A program made the position numbers and the translations under genes. This document shows positions 16,558-25,951 of a stretch of DNA of 64,000 bases, piece by piece. Positions within the stretch are counted from its first letter, which is position 1. Each line of letters begins with the position of its first letter. The DNA is taken from positions 1,325,146-1,389,145 of the forward strand of contig NZ_JAGSOJ010000001.1 in assembly GCF_023684385.1 (NCBI RefSeq), written 5' to 3'. This DNA is from Oceanirhabdus seepicola (GTDB taxonomy: Bacteria; Bacillota; Clostridia; Clostridiales; Clostridiaceae). The notes under the pieces were generated by a model, which was not told where the DNA came from, did no database searches, and was given only the letters and a program-made list of their open reading frames with translations.

Positions 16558-18138
16558 TTATATTTCTTCATCTCTTACATTTAATTTTTTAGGAACTCTT
16601 ACATCAAACTCATGTAATAAATAGATACCTTTATCTTTACCAGGATCAAGTCTCAGAGCCTTAACTGGTTTACTCTCATTTATTACAATGATTAATTCAT
16701 TATAGCCTTTATCTATTTCTCTACGTATTGAATCTCTTTCAGTAAAATAAATTTTATCAGACTTATAATACAACTGTAATTTAGTCTTAACAGTTGAGGT
16801 AATTTCCATTTTCACCAATATTGTTCCTTTATTTTTAGAACCATCAAATTGTGGTAAAGTAAAATATGGATCAATTCCACTTGATTCTATAAACCAACCA
16901 TCTGTTTTTTTTTCTATTTCTATTATATCCTTTGAAATATTGATTGGCTTGTTTTTCAACTTATAAATTATAGGAAACCTCTCTATATCAACCACATTAT
17001 ATTCCTTTTCATACAAGGTTTCGTAAAGCATTCCTTCTAGCATACCTTCTATTAGTTCTCTATCTACATTATCTTTATTTTCTTTTAACTGATTTTCGAA
17101 ATACTCCACTATGCAACGTTTAATAAAACTAGAACGTTCATGAAAAACATTTTTTATATCTCTTATTGTTTCTTCAGTTAATGCCTCCTTAAAAATCTCT
17201 GAGTTCTGTACCTTAATATCTGAGTAATCTATTCCTACGTTGTCTTTAAGCCACTTAATATCTTCCATTGCACTTTCTAGTAACTCTTTTTTATCCTTAT
17301 AAGATATATCAAACTTAGAACCTCTGACCTTTACCAATGGCCGTGCATCACAATAAAATCTTTCTTTATTAATTTTACCATCCTTAATCAAAGGAGCTTT
17401 CTCATTTATATAAGATATTAAATTGGTTATTGTTTGTGACATACTCTGATTTGCTCTAATAATCTTAATTTTTCTAATTTCCTTATTATTAAAACCAATT
17501 ACTGATAAAAAGTGCCCTACTGGACCAAATTTATGAGCAGTAGCCTTTTCAAAAGAATATACTTCCAATGTTTCCTTACCAAAAACTTGAATTAAATTAC
17601 CTATACGAACTCGAAAAAGATTTTTTAATAATTTTTTATGTGATTCTATCGCTTCTTGTAGCGTCGCTAGTTCGCTCCTTACACTTTGCTGAGCATCACT
17701 AATAGCCCATAACACAGGGTTTCTCACATAAACCACTACTCTTATATTCACTCTATCATTACAAATAGAATTTAAATACTCCCTTAAATTTATTAAATTA
17801 TTTTTGTTTAATTTTGATATATCTTCTCCTGATATAATCAAGTTTGACCACTTTTTATTCGCAATTTCTTTCATCAGTTTTTTTGAATAATTTTCATTTA
17901 CATTTTTTATTTTTTCTTTACTATATCCCATTTTAATATTCATATGATAATTTTCAGGATTATCACAAAACATGCTATACACTGGAACAGAATGATTATC
18001 TGACCATACCTTTAGATAAATAAAACCACTCTCTGCTAAAATTCTATTATTTGCATCCAAAAACAACGTACGTTGAATACTACTAGTAGCAGTTTTATGC
18101 AATCCAACATGTAAAATAATCGTTCTTATCTTGGTCAT
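16558..18138 (-). CDS. PAPS-dependent sulfotransferase-like protein with C-terminal beta-sandwich (copy 2)
   Basis: A 526-residue paralogue of the protein at 14615-16156, similar along its whole length. The N-terminal loop is HVGLHKTATSSIQ, followed by SGEDISKLNKNNL and VYVRNPVLWAISDAQ for 3'-phosphate binding. The KWLKDNVGIDYSDI block is shared with copy 1, as is a C-terminal module (DGWFIESSGIDPYFTLPQF, ALRLDPGKDKGIYLLHEFDV). It differs by an insertion near residue 370 and a longer C terminus. It probably arose by tandem duplication, with each copy keeping its own SigK-type promoter, which suggests different acceptor positions or sugars. A 700-bp gap lies upstream, holding the promoter, a direct repeat and the promoter of the divergent methyltransferase gene. 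Confidence 0.82.
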   Translation of the reverse strand: MTKIRTIILHVGLHKTATSSIQRTLFLDANNRILAESGFIYLKVWSDNHSVPVYSMFCDNPENYHMNIKMGYSKEKIKNVNENYSKKLMKEIANKKWSNLIISGEDISKLNKNNLINLREYLNSICNDRVNIRVVVYVRNPVLWAISDAQQSVRSELATLQEAIESHKKLLKNLFRVRIGNLIQVFGKETLEVYSFEKATAHKFGPVGHFLSVIGFNNKEIRKIKIIRANQSMSQTITNLISYINEKAPLIKDGKINKERFYCDARPLVKVRGSKFDISYKDKKELLESAMEDIKWLKDNVGIDYSDIKVQNSEIFKEALTEETIRDIKNVFHERSSFIKRCIVEYFENQLKENKDNVDRELIEGMLEGMLYETLYEKEYNVVDIERFPIIYKLKNKPINISKDIIEIEKKTDGWFIESSGIDPYFTLPQFDGSKNKGTILVKMEITSTVKTKLQLYYKSDKIYFTERDSIRREIDKGYNELIIVINESKPVKALRLDPGKDKGIYLLHEFDVRVPKKLNVRDEEI

Positions 18139-18429
18139 TTTTTCTTCTCCTTCCGTTTATTATTTAACTTTTTCACATAAAGTTTAATACTTGATTTCAT
18201 CATATTCTTTGCATTTTCGAAAATAAATGATCCATCCAATCTAAACATTAAAGTTCTACTCATTAGAAATTTAGTGCTTTAATCTGTCCATATCCTTCCA
18301 TGAATAAACTCTTTACCTTTCAAAAGTTTATTATTTTATTTAATTAATAAGGTTTTGTATATCTTTAATGTCGTTTTATTCACCTTTTTTCAATACTAAT
18401 ATATTTAATCTCTTTCTAATACCTCTTAA

Positions 18430-18456
18430 TATAATATGTATTTTAAGATTATTTGT
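18430..18456 (-). promoter_or_regulatory. SigK-type promoter for sulfotransferase 2
   Basis: Minus sense: AC (18456-18455), 16 nt, CATATTATA (18438-18430), identical in its -10 element to the boxes at 16321 and 38572. The 5' leader would be about 285 nt. Confidence 0.6.
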
Positions 18457-18490
18457 CACATTTTTGTGATTAATTGTAAAACAAAACCAT

Positions 18491-18619
18491 AAAAATATCT
18501 TACACTTAAAATCATCTCAACTATCATTTTTAGCATTAAATACACATTATTTTACTTCTATTACTTCGTACCTCATAACATTATTTGTAAACTCCAAAGG
18601 AAAAGTTCTTTTACCTTTT
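18491..18619. repeat. Direct repeat, copy 1 (partner at 23200-23331)
   Basis: About 130 bp resembling 23200-23331 in the same orientation, sharing blocks such as TATTACTTCGTACCTC, ATAACATTAT and AAAAGTTCTTTTAC. The two copies bracket the methyltransferase, IS remnants, ugd and a GT gene. Confidence 0.55.
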
Positions 18620-18705
18620 GTAGTTTTATGCCATTTTCAGTTCCTAGTAAATATTTGGTATTCATCTGTTGACTATTTTCCCGATTAATAATCGTAGTAA
18701 AAGTA

Positions 18706-18732
18706 ACAAAAGTTATATCTTGACATAAAATG
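18706..18732 (+). promoter_or_regulatory. SigK-like promoter candidate for the methyltransferase gene
   Basis: AC (18706-18707), 16 nt, CATAAAATG (18724-18732); it matches except for G in place of the last A. It lies 115 bp upstream of the ATG at 18847. Confidence 0.4.
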
Positions 18733-18846
18733 TAATATATTTGCTTTTATAGCTCATTCATCCATCAATATTCAGATTAATTATATAAATAGATACATTT
18801 ATAATATGTTATGTAAAGACAAAAATAAGAAAGGATTATTAGTTAG

Positions 18847-19578
18847 ATGAAAAATTCGAAGATCATAAATAAATATAATGATGAAGTTTTAACTGAAAAG
18901 TATTGTCCACTATGCGAAAATGACGTTAGTTCTTTTTTACCATTTGGGTTAAAAAAACGGTTAAATGCCCAATGCCCTAGATGTTTTTCTTTAGAAAGGC
19001 ATAGACTAATATGGTTATATATTAAAGAAAGAACAAATTTGTTAACTGAACAATCTAGAAAAATACAAATGCTGCATATAGCCCCTGAAGCAATATTAAG
19101 GAAAAAATTTTCACAATTATCAAATATAGAGTATCTTTCTGCAGATTTAAACCCTAAAAAAGCTATGGTTAAAATGGATATACAAGCCATCCAATATCCA
19201 GATAATTCCTTTGATGTTATTTATGGCAGTCATGTATTAGAGCATATTCCTGATGATAAAAAAGCAATGAGAGAATTATATAGAGTATTAAAAAATGGTG
19301 GATGGGCTATTTTACCTGTACCAATAAGGTATAGTAAATATGAAACTTTCGAGGATCCAAAAATAAATACTCCAGAATTGCGTTTAAAATATTATGGTCA
19401 ATCCGATCATTTAAGATATTATGGATTAGATTATAAAGATAGATTAGAAAGTGCTGGTTTTAATGTAAGGGTAGATAAGTATTCAGATAAATTTGATGAA
19501 GAAACAAAAAATAAATATGGTCTTCCCAATAAAGAATATATTTATTATTGCACTAAAGATGAACAAAAAACTAAATAA
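18847..19578 (+). CDS. Zinc-finger class I SAM-dependent methyltransferase
   Basis: A 243-residue protein. The N terminus has two CxxC pairs (CPLCEND at about 19-22, CPRCFSLERHR at about 42-45), a zinc-ribbon-like prefix seen in several glycan methyltransferases. A Methyltransf_11-type domain follows: MLHIAPEAILRKKF (motif I position), YLSADLNP (acidic ribose-binding), FDVIYGSHVLEHIPDDKKAMRELYRVLKNGGW and ILPVPI. It is transcribed away from the sulfotransferases. The start has AAAGGA at a slightly long spacing. The likely role is O- or N-methylation of a sugar on the surface glycan; the substrate is not determinable. Confidence 0.8.
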   Translation: MKNSKIINKYNDEVLTEKYCPLCENDVSSFLPFGLKKRLNAQCPRCFSLERHRLIWLYIKERTNLLTEQSRKIQMLHIAPEAILRKKFSQLSNIEYLSADLNPKKAMVKMDIQAIQYPDNSFDVIYGSHVLEHIPDDKKAMRELYRVLKNGGWAILPVPIRYSKYETFEDPKINTPELRLKYYGQSDHLRYYGLDYKDRLESAGFNVRVDKYSDKFDEETKNKYGLPNKEYIYYCTKDEQKTK

Positions 19579-19770
19579 TATGTTTCATTGCTAAGAAGAA
19601 GATTAATATTTATAATTAGTTAATAACTGTTACCATTTACAGCTATGAGCAACTTCAATCGCTTCACTCCTTCTGCAAAACCCCTGGCAGGCTATCCGTA
19701 AATTAGGTTTTACACTGAGAGAATATTGAAGTATGCTCATGTTTAAAAACTTCAAACACTAAATTTGCAT

Positions 19771-19986
19771 TTAAAAATATATAAGTGAATTTTTTAACAG
19801 TAACAAGTACTCTGAGAACTTTTTTACTCCCAGAATATTTATTACTCTTTTAAAATTGTATGCAAAAAAGGCAAGGCTAATTTCACCCCGTATCTTCTTA
19901 AATCCTCTTAATAGTACGTGGTAAACGCCCTTGCATCCCTTAACTGTCCCAAATGTGTGTTCAACAATCAGGGAAAACGCATACAT
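19771..19986 (-). pseudogene. IS1182-type DDE transposase, C-terminal remnant
   Basis: Seventy-one codons: VEHTFGTVKGCKGVYHVLLRG followed by KIRGEISLAFFAYNFKRVINILGV. This matches the end of the DDE domain (the final Glu of the triad in the V-E-H-x-F-G-x-x-K block) and the L-A-x-N-x-K-R tail of IS1182-like transposases. The upstream four fifths of the gene are missing. An imperfect inverted repeat (GAGCA-ACTTCAAT at about 19647 with ATTGAAG-ATGCTC at about 19730) beyond its end may be part of the element's terminus. Confidence 0.7.
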
Positions 19987-20103
19987 AAATAGGGTAATTT
20001 GAGATTCTTTTATTGTTATAAAAAATATTAACTCAAAAATTCAAAACTGAATATTCACAAATTACACCCTATATTTATCCTATAAGTATTTTCTCATTAT
20101 TTT

Positions 20104-20640
20104 TTAACCGCAGAGTAGTGCGAATATAACCTTTTCTAGATATTCAACTTCCCATCCACATTTGAGCTTTTTTGTTTTTATACCCCCTTTAAATGTTTTC
20201 TCGTTCCTAAATAAATTCATTGCTATATGACGTATGACTGCCAAGTTTGCAGCTGAATGATACATCTAATACCCAGTGAACTTTATTCTCTATTCCCCAG
20301 TGCTTTCGCACTCCTTTGGCAAAGTGCTCAACATTACAATTAATACTAGCAATATAATACCTATGTTCAACACTTTCTTTATCTTCGATATTTTTAGCTA
20401 TAGATTTTTGACATCCCATAGCATCTATTGTAACAAAGGTGTCTTTAAGCTCTAAAAACTTTAACAATTTAGGAATTGCTGTTATCTCATTTAATTTTTC
20501 ATCTATCTTTACTTGACCAAGAACAAGTTGATTTTCATTAGGACAAGCTCAAATTAACAACTTTTTAGACTATTTTATATCTACGCTACCTAAATTTATC
20601 AAGACTAAACTATCTTTTTTGTAGTGAGAAAGTTGAGTCT
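20104..20640 (-). pseudogene. ISAs1-family transposase remnant (stop codon and frameshift)
   Basis: In one minus frame LVLGQVKIDEKLNEITAIPK leads into TFVTIDAMGCQKSIAK and HWGIENKVHWVLDVSF, the hallmark blocks of ISAs1/H-repeat transposases. A TGA interrupts the frame near 20550. Near 20235 a frameshift occurs, after which AVIRHIAMNLFRNEKTFKGG and GIKTKKLKCGWE complete the usual C terminus up to a TAA at 20104. The 5' part is lost. It is not functional. Confidence 0.8.
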
Positions 20641-20654
20641 TTTACTAAAAAAAC

Positions 20655-20696
20655 AAAACCAATTTCTACAAATATTTGACTATAGAAATTGGTTTT
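20655..20696. terminator. Strong bidirectional hairpin terminator
   Basis: AAAACCAATTTCTA pairs perfectly with TAGAAATTGGTTTT around 14 nt, with T-runs on both strands. It lies about 105 bp past the ugd stop and would end that transcript. It resembles the hairpin at 8856-8893. Confidence 0.8.
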
Positions 20697-20801
20697 TTAT
20701 AATAATTTGTTGTTAATATAATATTCTAATAACGAACTCACTCGCAATAATTCTAAATGATTCGTGATTACTCGGTTCTATGGTAAGTCTTAAAACATTT
20801 T

Positions 20802-22121
20802 CTACCTACTTTTTTTATAGTATTGCGAATCTTTTTTGCCAATACAATAATATTCATATCCTAATTTAAACATTTTGGTATATTTGTAAATATTTCTTCC
20901 ATCAATAAAAATATTTCCTTTCATTAATTTTATGACTTTTTTTAAATCCAATTGTTTAAATTCATCCCACTCTGTAACTAAAATTACAGCATCAACATCT
21001 TTTACTGCATCATATGCAGTATCTACATATTCTATATTATCAAATTTTATTTTATCTATATCTTTTACAATAGGATCATATGCTTTTATTTTTCCCCCTA
21101 GTTTTTGTATATCATTAATAATTGTAATAGCTGGTGATTCTCTTGTATCATCTGTATTAGGTTTAAATGCTAATCCTAAAATTCCTATTGTTCTTCCTTT
21201 TACGCAACTTAAAGCATTCGTTAATTTTTCTATAGGCTTTGTTTTTTGATTCTCATTCACCTCTATTACACTTTTAACTATTTTAAAATCATACCCAAAT
21301 CCCTCTGTGAATTTAATCAGCGCCTTTGTATCTTTAGGAAAACACGCTCCTCCGAACCCTATACCTGCACTTAAAAATTCTGGAGATATCCTTTTATCCA
21401 TTCCAATTATCTTAGCTATTTCTTGAACGTCTGCTCCCACAATTTCACATATATTAGCTATCTCATTAATAAATGAAATTTTAGTAGCTAAGAATGCATT
21501 TGCTGCATATTTTATCATTTCAGCATTTTCAGGACTTGTTAGAATTATTGATTGATTAAAATTTGCATATAATTTAGTCATAATTTTTCTTGCTCTCTCA
21601 TTATCTGTACCAATAACTATTCTATCTCCATGCATAGTATCATAAATTGCTGTTCCCTCTCTTAAAAACTCCGGATTCGATACTACATCAAAATCATATT
21701 CATTAATTTGATTATCTCTAATTAATTTAATAACCTTTTTTTGAGTACCCACAGGAACTGTGCTTTTATTAACAATTATTTTATATTCATTCATAAACTT
21801 TGCAATATTTTCAGTAACACTCTCTACCTGTGACAAATCAGCATGTCCATTAGGAAGCATTGGTGTTCCTACAGCAATTATTATAATATCTGATTTTTGT
21901 ACTGCATATTCTAAATCAGTTGTAAATTCTAATCTTTTACTGCATTTATTTTTATTTAACATATCTTCTAAATCATTTTCATATATAGGCATAATGCCCT
22001 TATTTAATTGTTTGATTTTTTCTTCATTATTGTCTACACAAATTACCCTACTACCCTTTTCAGCAAAACATACTGCTGAAACTAGTCCAACATAACCCGT
22101 TCCAACTATAGCAATTTTCAC
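20802..22121 (-). CDS. ugd: UDP-glucose 6-dehydrogenase
   Basis: It oxidises UDP-glucose to UDP-glucuronate with two NAD+. Translation most likely starts at GTG 22121 (protein KIAIVGTGYVGLVSAVCFAE), with GAGGAGG ten bases upstream; the longer open frame adds an unlikely hydrophobic leader. This gives 439 residues, normal for the family. Visible motifs are the GxGxxG NAD loop, VGTPMLPNGHADLS, NKSTVPVGT, NPEFLREGTA, the catalytic cysteine in GIGFGGACFPKDTKAL, and GLAFKPNTDDTRESPA. It supplies uronic acid for the glycan. A second NDP-sugar dehydrogenase, of a different type, lies at 43685. Confidence 0.95.
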   Translation of the reverse strand: MKIAIVGTGYVGLVSAVCFAEKGSRVICVDNNEEKIKQLNKGIMPIYENDLEDMLNKNKCSKRLEFTTDLEYAVQKSDIIIIAVGTPMLPNGHADLSQVESVTENIAKFMNEYKIIVNKSTVPVGTQKKVIKLIRDNQINEYDFDVVSNPEFLREGTAIYDTMHGDRIVIGTDNERARKIMTKLYANFNQSIILTSPENAEMIKYAANAFLATKISFINEIANICEIVGADVQEIAKIIGMDKRISPEFLSAGIGFGGACFPKDTKALIKFTEGFGYDFKIVKSVIEVNENQKTKPIEKLTNALSCVKGRTIGILGLAFKPNTDDTRESPAITIINDIQKLGGKIKAYDPIVKDIDKIKFDNIEYVDTAYDAVKDVDAVILVTEWDEFKQLDLKKVIKLMKGNIFIDGRNIYKYTKMFKLGYEYYCIGKKDSQYYKKSR

Positions 22122-22250
22122 TTTTAAAAGCCTCCTCTTTGCTATTAAATAAAATAACAATTTAATCATTTGGTTTTTAAAATTTATCCAATTTATATCC
22201 TTATTGCATATTTTTGTTTCAACTCACATAATATATATTTAAATAATACA

Positions 22251-23138
22251 TTATTGCTGCTCTATTTTTTTTAACATCATTCTTACCCTATTTTCAAATG
22301 AAAATTCATCACGTATTTTAGGTATAACATTATTTACTCTTTTTTTAATTTGTAGATAGTTTAAATCACAATTTTTAATACATTTTATAAATTCTTCTTC
22401 ATTTCTATAATACAAAATTTCAGTTGGAAACAACTTAAATAATTCCTCATTAAAGTCACTTATAATAGGCAAACCACATGCTAAAGCATCGAATGTTCTA
22501 TTATTAATAAATCCATATTTCAACATATCAGCCCAATGGTCATTTAGTATCACTTTTGCTTGTGAATACAAGTTTGGTATTTCTTCATTCTCAATATGAC
22601 CCGCTACAATTTTTTCTTTATTTATAAATTTTTGCCACCCTCCTCCCCATACTTTTATGGGGAATCCATGTTTTATACTCCAAATAACGCATGATCTTTT
22701 AACACCTCTAGTACCTCCAACAAAAATTATACCTTCTCTATTTGAATCCATTAATGAATCCTTTATATAAAATTGTTCTGGATCTGTACATTGTAATAAA
22801 GGATATACAGGTTTTGTTACCCTTTTTTTTAGTTCTCTCGCATAAGTCTCTGAAGCAACAAATACTATATCATATGATTCATATTCTTCAAGAGAAACAA
22901 AATCAGGATGACTAATGTTCCACATAATGTTTATAGCTCCATCATTTATAGGTTTATATAAATGATATCCTCTTAAAACTAAAATAACATCTGCTTTTTC
23001 ATTATTATTCCATTCTTCATAATAATGTGTTTTTACTTCATGACCTAATCTCTTTAAATACTTTGTAAGACTTCTTCCAAAATAAAAATCTCCCCATTTT
23101 TGATTTAATGGTGCTGGATTCTTAATTATCCATTTCAT
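22251..23138 (-). CDS. CgeB-like GT-B glycosyltransferase
   Basis: A 295-residue protein of the spore-maturation CgeB / Glyco_trans_1_2 type. WIIKNPAPLNQKWGDFYFGRS opens the N-terminal domain; YDIVFVASETYARELK, CTDPEQFYI and GIIFVGGTRGVKRS are followed by the donor-site block NNRTFDALACGLPIISDF. There is no signal peptide. In Bacillus subtilis cgeB is a SigK-dependent gene for spore outer-layer glycosylation, so this family supports the spore interpretation. GGGAG precedes the ATG. A CATAGAGTA element lies about 50 bp upstream but lacks a proper AC at the right distance. Confidence 0.8.
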   Translation of the reverse strand: MKWIIKNPAPLNQKWGDFYFGRSLTKYLKRLGHEVKTHYYEEWNNNEKADVILVLRGYHLYKPINDGAINIMWNISHPDFVSLEEYESYDIVFVASETYARELKKRVTKPVYPLLQCTDPEQFYIKDSLMDSNREGIIFVGGTRGVKRSCVIWSIKHGFPIKVWGGGWQKFINKEKIVAGHIENEEIPNLYSQAKVILNDHWADMLKYGFINNRTFDALACGLPIISDFNEELFKLFPTEILYYRNEEEFIKCIKNCDLNYLQIKKRVNNVIPKIRDEFSFENRVRMMLKKIEQQ

Positions 23139-23199
23139 TAGTTAATCTCCCTTACTTTTATTCTATTGATACTCTATGGTTTTTCTTCTATATTTACGT

Positions 23200-23331
23200 A
23201 AAAATATCTTGCATCCAAAATCATACTAACTACTTATTTTTATCATTAAACAATACATTATTTTACTACTATTACTTCGTACCTCCATAACATTATATGT
23301 AAAATCCCAAGAAAAAGTTCTTTTACTCTTT
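23200..23331. repeat. Direct repeat, copy 2 (partner at 18491-18619)
   Basis: See copy 1. The rest of the 411-bp gap 23139-23550 holds AT-rich sequence and, from about 23440, a GC-richer group II intron fragment with complementary CCGG and GCGG blocks at 23495-23525. Confidence 0.55.
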
Positions 23332-23550
23332 TGCATTTTTATAAATATACATCATGTAAATAATGTCATCGAGAATAAGCAATATTTATATATTTAACTA
23401 ACAATATTAATAATAAAAAATAACTATAATGGTGCAAATTCACCAAAAATTTGGGTCACGATAGACGCGTTAGTTACCTAACACACGTCTCACAGATCCC
23501 GGCGTGCGGAATTACCGCACCGGGCTCTTCAAATATACTCGCTTCCGTAA

Positions 23551-23928
23551 TCAATCAAAGCAAACTTTTAATTTAATTTGTTTGTAATTTTTCTCTGTTA
23601 TTTTTAGTCTAATTAATCCATACCTCTTTGTTGCCCTATTAAACTCTTCCCATGTGAAACTTTTACTTCTCACATCATCATATTTAGAAAATTTTATGAT
23701 TTTTGTCTTTTCTTCAGCTAGACTCAGTCCAAATTTTCCAAGTCTTTTACCTATTACTTTATAGAACCTCTCTGCATCTTCTTTATATCTGAACGCACAG
23801 ACAAAATCATCGGCTACTCTACATATATATGCTTTGCCTTTTATAGACTTCTTAACAACTTTTTCAAACCATAAATCTAATGAATAGTGCAAGTAAATAT
23901 TTGCTAATATTGGACTTACTATTGAGCC
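23551..23928 (-). pseudogene. Group II intron reverse transcriptase/maturase fragment
   Basis: The minus frame reads GSIVSPILANIYLHYSLDLWF, then ICRVADDFVCAFRYKEDAERF (the YADD active-site box, with Tyr replaced by Val) and KTKIIKFSKY. This is the palm domain of an LtrA-type protein. Both ends are missing: upstream it stops at 23928, where a different element begins, and there is no maturase or endonuclease domain. The adjacent GC-rich segment at about 23440-23530 is probably remaining intron RNA. Confidence 0.75.
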
Positions 23929-24068
23929 TTATGCAAAGAAAGTTATTATGCACAGTAAATTTCTACAGAATTAATAAACACGAGGAGTTTAGTTATTTTA
24001 CTTTGCATAATGTCCAAAATGATAATAAGAGCAAATAGCTCCAAATATTATTTTGGGAGGGATATTGT

Positions 24069-24683
24069 ATGCAAATACAACCTTTAAAGGAACTACTTAA
24101 AGATCTTGAGCTGGAAATAATTAGGCTAGGATATACGGAAGGAAGCATGAGGTTCTACAGAAATCGCTGGACTATGCTACTTAAATTTGCTGAAGAAGAA
24201 AATGAAATCTATTACTCTGAAAAGTTGGGAATAGATTTTATCGAAAAGTATTTCAATATATTAAAAAAAGATTTTGAAGGAAAACTTACACAAGCAGAGG
24301 TTCAAAATCTACGTATTATTCGTATAATAGGAGATTTTCAACTTCATCGGACTATATTAAGAAGATACTATAAGCATAAGGTGATTCTTACGGATCCCTA
24401 CTTTAGTGGAATTAACAATCGTTTTTATCTGCATTGTGTTGAAAAGCATTACTCTGCTGTGACAGTTGATCATTATGTAAAACAATCTGCACGATTTTTA
24501 GATTATGTAGTGCCTCAAAGAGTTAAGACCTGTAAAGAAATAATCCTTACTTTGATAAATGATTATATCAAAACATTAGCAGGGTATACGTCTGACCTAC
24601 GAACAGTGATAAGTAAAACTTGTGCACTTGAGGTTCGAATTACCAATAAAAAATGGTTTAAAAAAAGCATAGACATCCCTTAA
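24069..24683 (+). pseudogene. Truncated tyrosine recombinase (N-terminal domains only)
   Basis: A 204-residue frame with a good GGGAGG ribosome site. LGYTEGSMRFYRNRWTMLLKF and YSAVTVDHYVKQSARFLDYV are SAM-like core-binding domains of transposon-type integrases related to Tn554 TnpA/B. The catalytic R-H-R-Y domain is absent: the frame is diverted after YTSDLR. Just upstream, TTATGCACAGTAAA (23952) and TTTACTTTGCATAA (23998-24011) are inverted and look like element-end sequence. Not functional as a recombinase. Confidence 0.6.
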
Positions 24684-24725
24684 AATATAAGTTGAATCAC
24701 AACAAACAACTTACAAAAGGAGAAA

Positions 24726-25060
24726 ATGACTATGCTCAATTCACAAGAATATATTACTACAAAGTTGCAAGAAATACTATATGAAATATTGCCCATAACA
24801 AGTAAAAGGTTGAAAAACTTAGTGAATATAATTATAGGTATAATACTCTCTAAATCCGTAATACTTTCAGAACTATCGGAGAAACTAAATGACTCATACT
24901 CAAATGGTACAGAAGAAAGTAAAATTAAGAGAATATATAGATTTCTTACATCTAAACCTATTAATCCTGGCTATGTATATGGCTGTTTTGCTGAAGAAGT
25001 ATTAAGAAAATATGTTAAGAGAAAAAATCAGAGAAAAGTAATTATAATATTTGAATATGA
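24726..25060 (+). pseudogene. IS4-like transposase N-terminal fragment, truncated by IS66
   Basis: The frame begins MTMLNSQEYITTKLQEILYE and contains SKIKRIYRFLTSKPINPGYV, typical of the N-terminal domain of IS4-group DDE transposases. It ends abruptly at 25060, where the IS66 end GTAAGCGGTT begins. The TAA stop codon of the frame is supplied by that IS66 terminus. The DDE domain is missing. Confidence 0.65.
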
Positions 25061-25935
25061 GTAAGCGGTTAATAACTAATCACATTGACAGTCATTAACC
25101 GCTAATATTTTAATTTTTTTTATTTAAGTAACATTCCTCTGGGAGCTCCGCCCAAGGTAATATGGATTTAAGTAATTTAGGTTCAGTTTTAAAGTCAATA
25201 TTAGGCATTCTTTCGAATATATGAGTAAGATACTGCCATGGCTTAAGTCCATTCTCTTTAGCTGTTTCAATAATGCTATATATTATTGCACTTGACTATG
25301 CTCCTCGCACTGTATCTGAAAAGAGGAAATTTTTTCTTCCTATAACAAAAGGCTTAATACTTCTTTCAGCTCGATTATTACTTATCTCACATCTTCCATC
25401 AAGAATATAGTTCTTTAAATACTTCCACTGATTTAAGGCATAATTAACAGCCTTTCCTAAAGCACTTTTGGGAAGGGCATTACACGTATTTAGCCATGAT
25501 AAAAACTTGTCTAGAATTAGATTGGCAAGTTCTTGACGTCTTTCATATCTATCTTCTGGGTTACAGTCATCTAAATTTTTTTCGATTTTAAATAATCTAT
25601 CGCAAAACCCTTTACCTTCTAGTGCCTTTGAACCAATATGCTCCGAAGGAGGTAGCGATTTAAGGGCCTCATCGAACTTACGCCTTGCATGAGCCCAGCA
25701 GCCACAAACTATTATTTCACCAGATAGTTTATGGTATACTTCATACCCATCAGTGTGTAAGAACCCTTTGAAATCTTTTAAAAATTCATCTGGTCTTATA
25801 CCTTTTCTATCTGGCTGATATTCAAATAAAACTATTGGTTGTTCAGTATCACCACTAGTTCTATAAAGCCACATATAAGATTTAGACTGTGGCTTCTTCT
25901 TAGGCTCTTTAAGAACTTGAAGCGTAGTTTCATAT
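25061..25935 (-). mobile_element. IS66-family remnant with nonsense-mutated transposase
   Basis: The element end is GTAAGCGGTTAATAACT at 25061, the GTAA-type terminus usual for IS66, and it can fold with ATTAACCGC at 25091. On the minus strand the TnpC C-terminal part reads ETTLQVLKEP, FLHTDGYEVYHKL, CWAHARRKFDEAL, NRAERSIKPFVIGRKNFLF and, beyond an in-frame TAG at about 25294, SSAIIYSIIETAKENGLKPW through LPWAELPEECYL. The upstream half and the other end are gone at about 25935. A second, smaller remnant of the same IS is at 32490-32660. Confidence 0.8.
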
Positions 25936-25951
25936 TATGAAGAGAGATATA

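Noticed and set aside
18843-19190. 115-codon minus-strand frame
   Set aside because: Fully antisense to the methyltransferase gene, whose motifs are clear.
23150-23190. SigK promoter for the 22251 gene
   Set aside because: A CATAGAGTA -10 element is present but the nearest AC is 19 nt away, outside the 16-17 nt spacing.
23440-23530. Novel small RNA from the GC-rich island
   Set aside because: It abuts a reverse transcriptase fragment and resembles group II intron RNA with complementary CCGG blocks, so intron remnant is the simpler reading.
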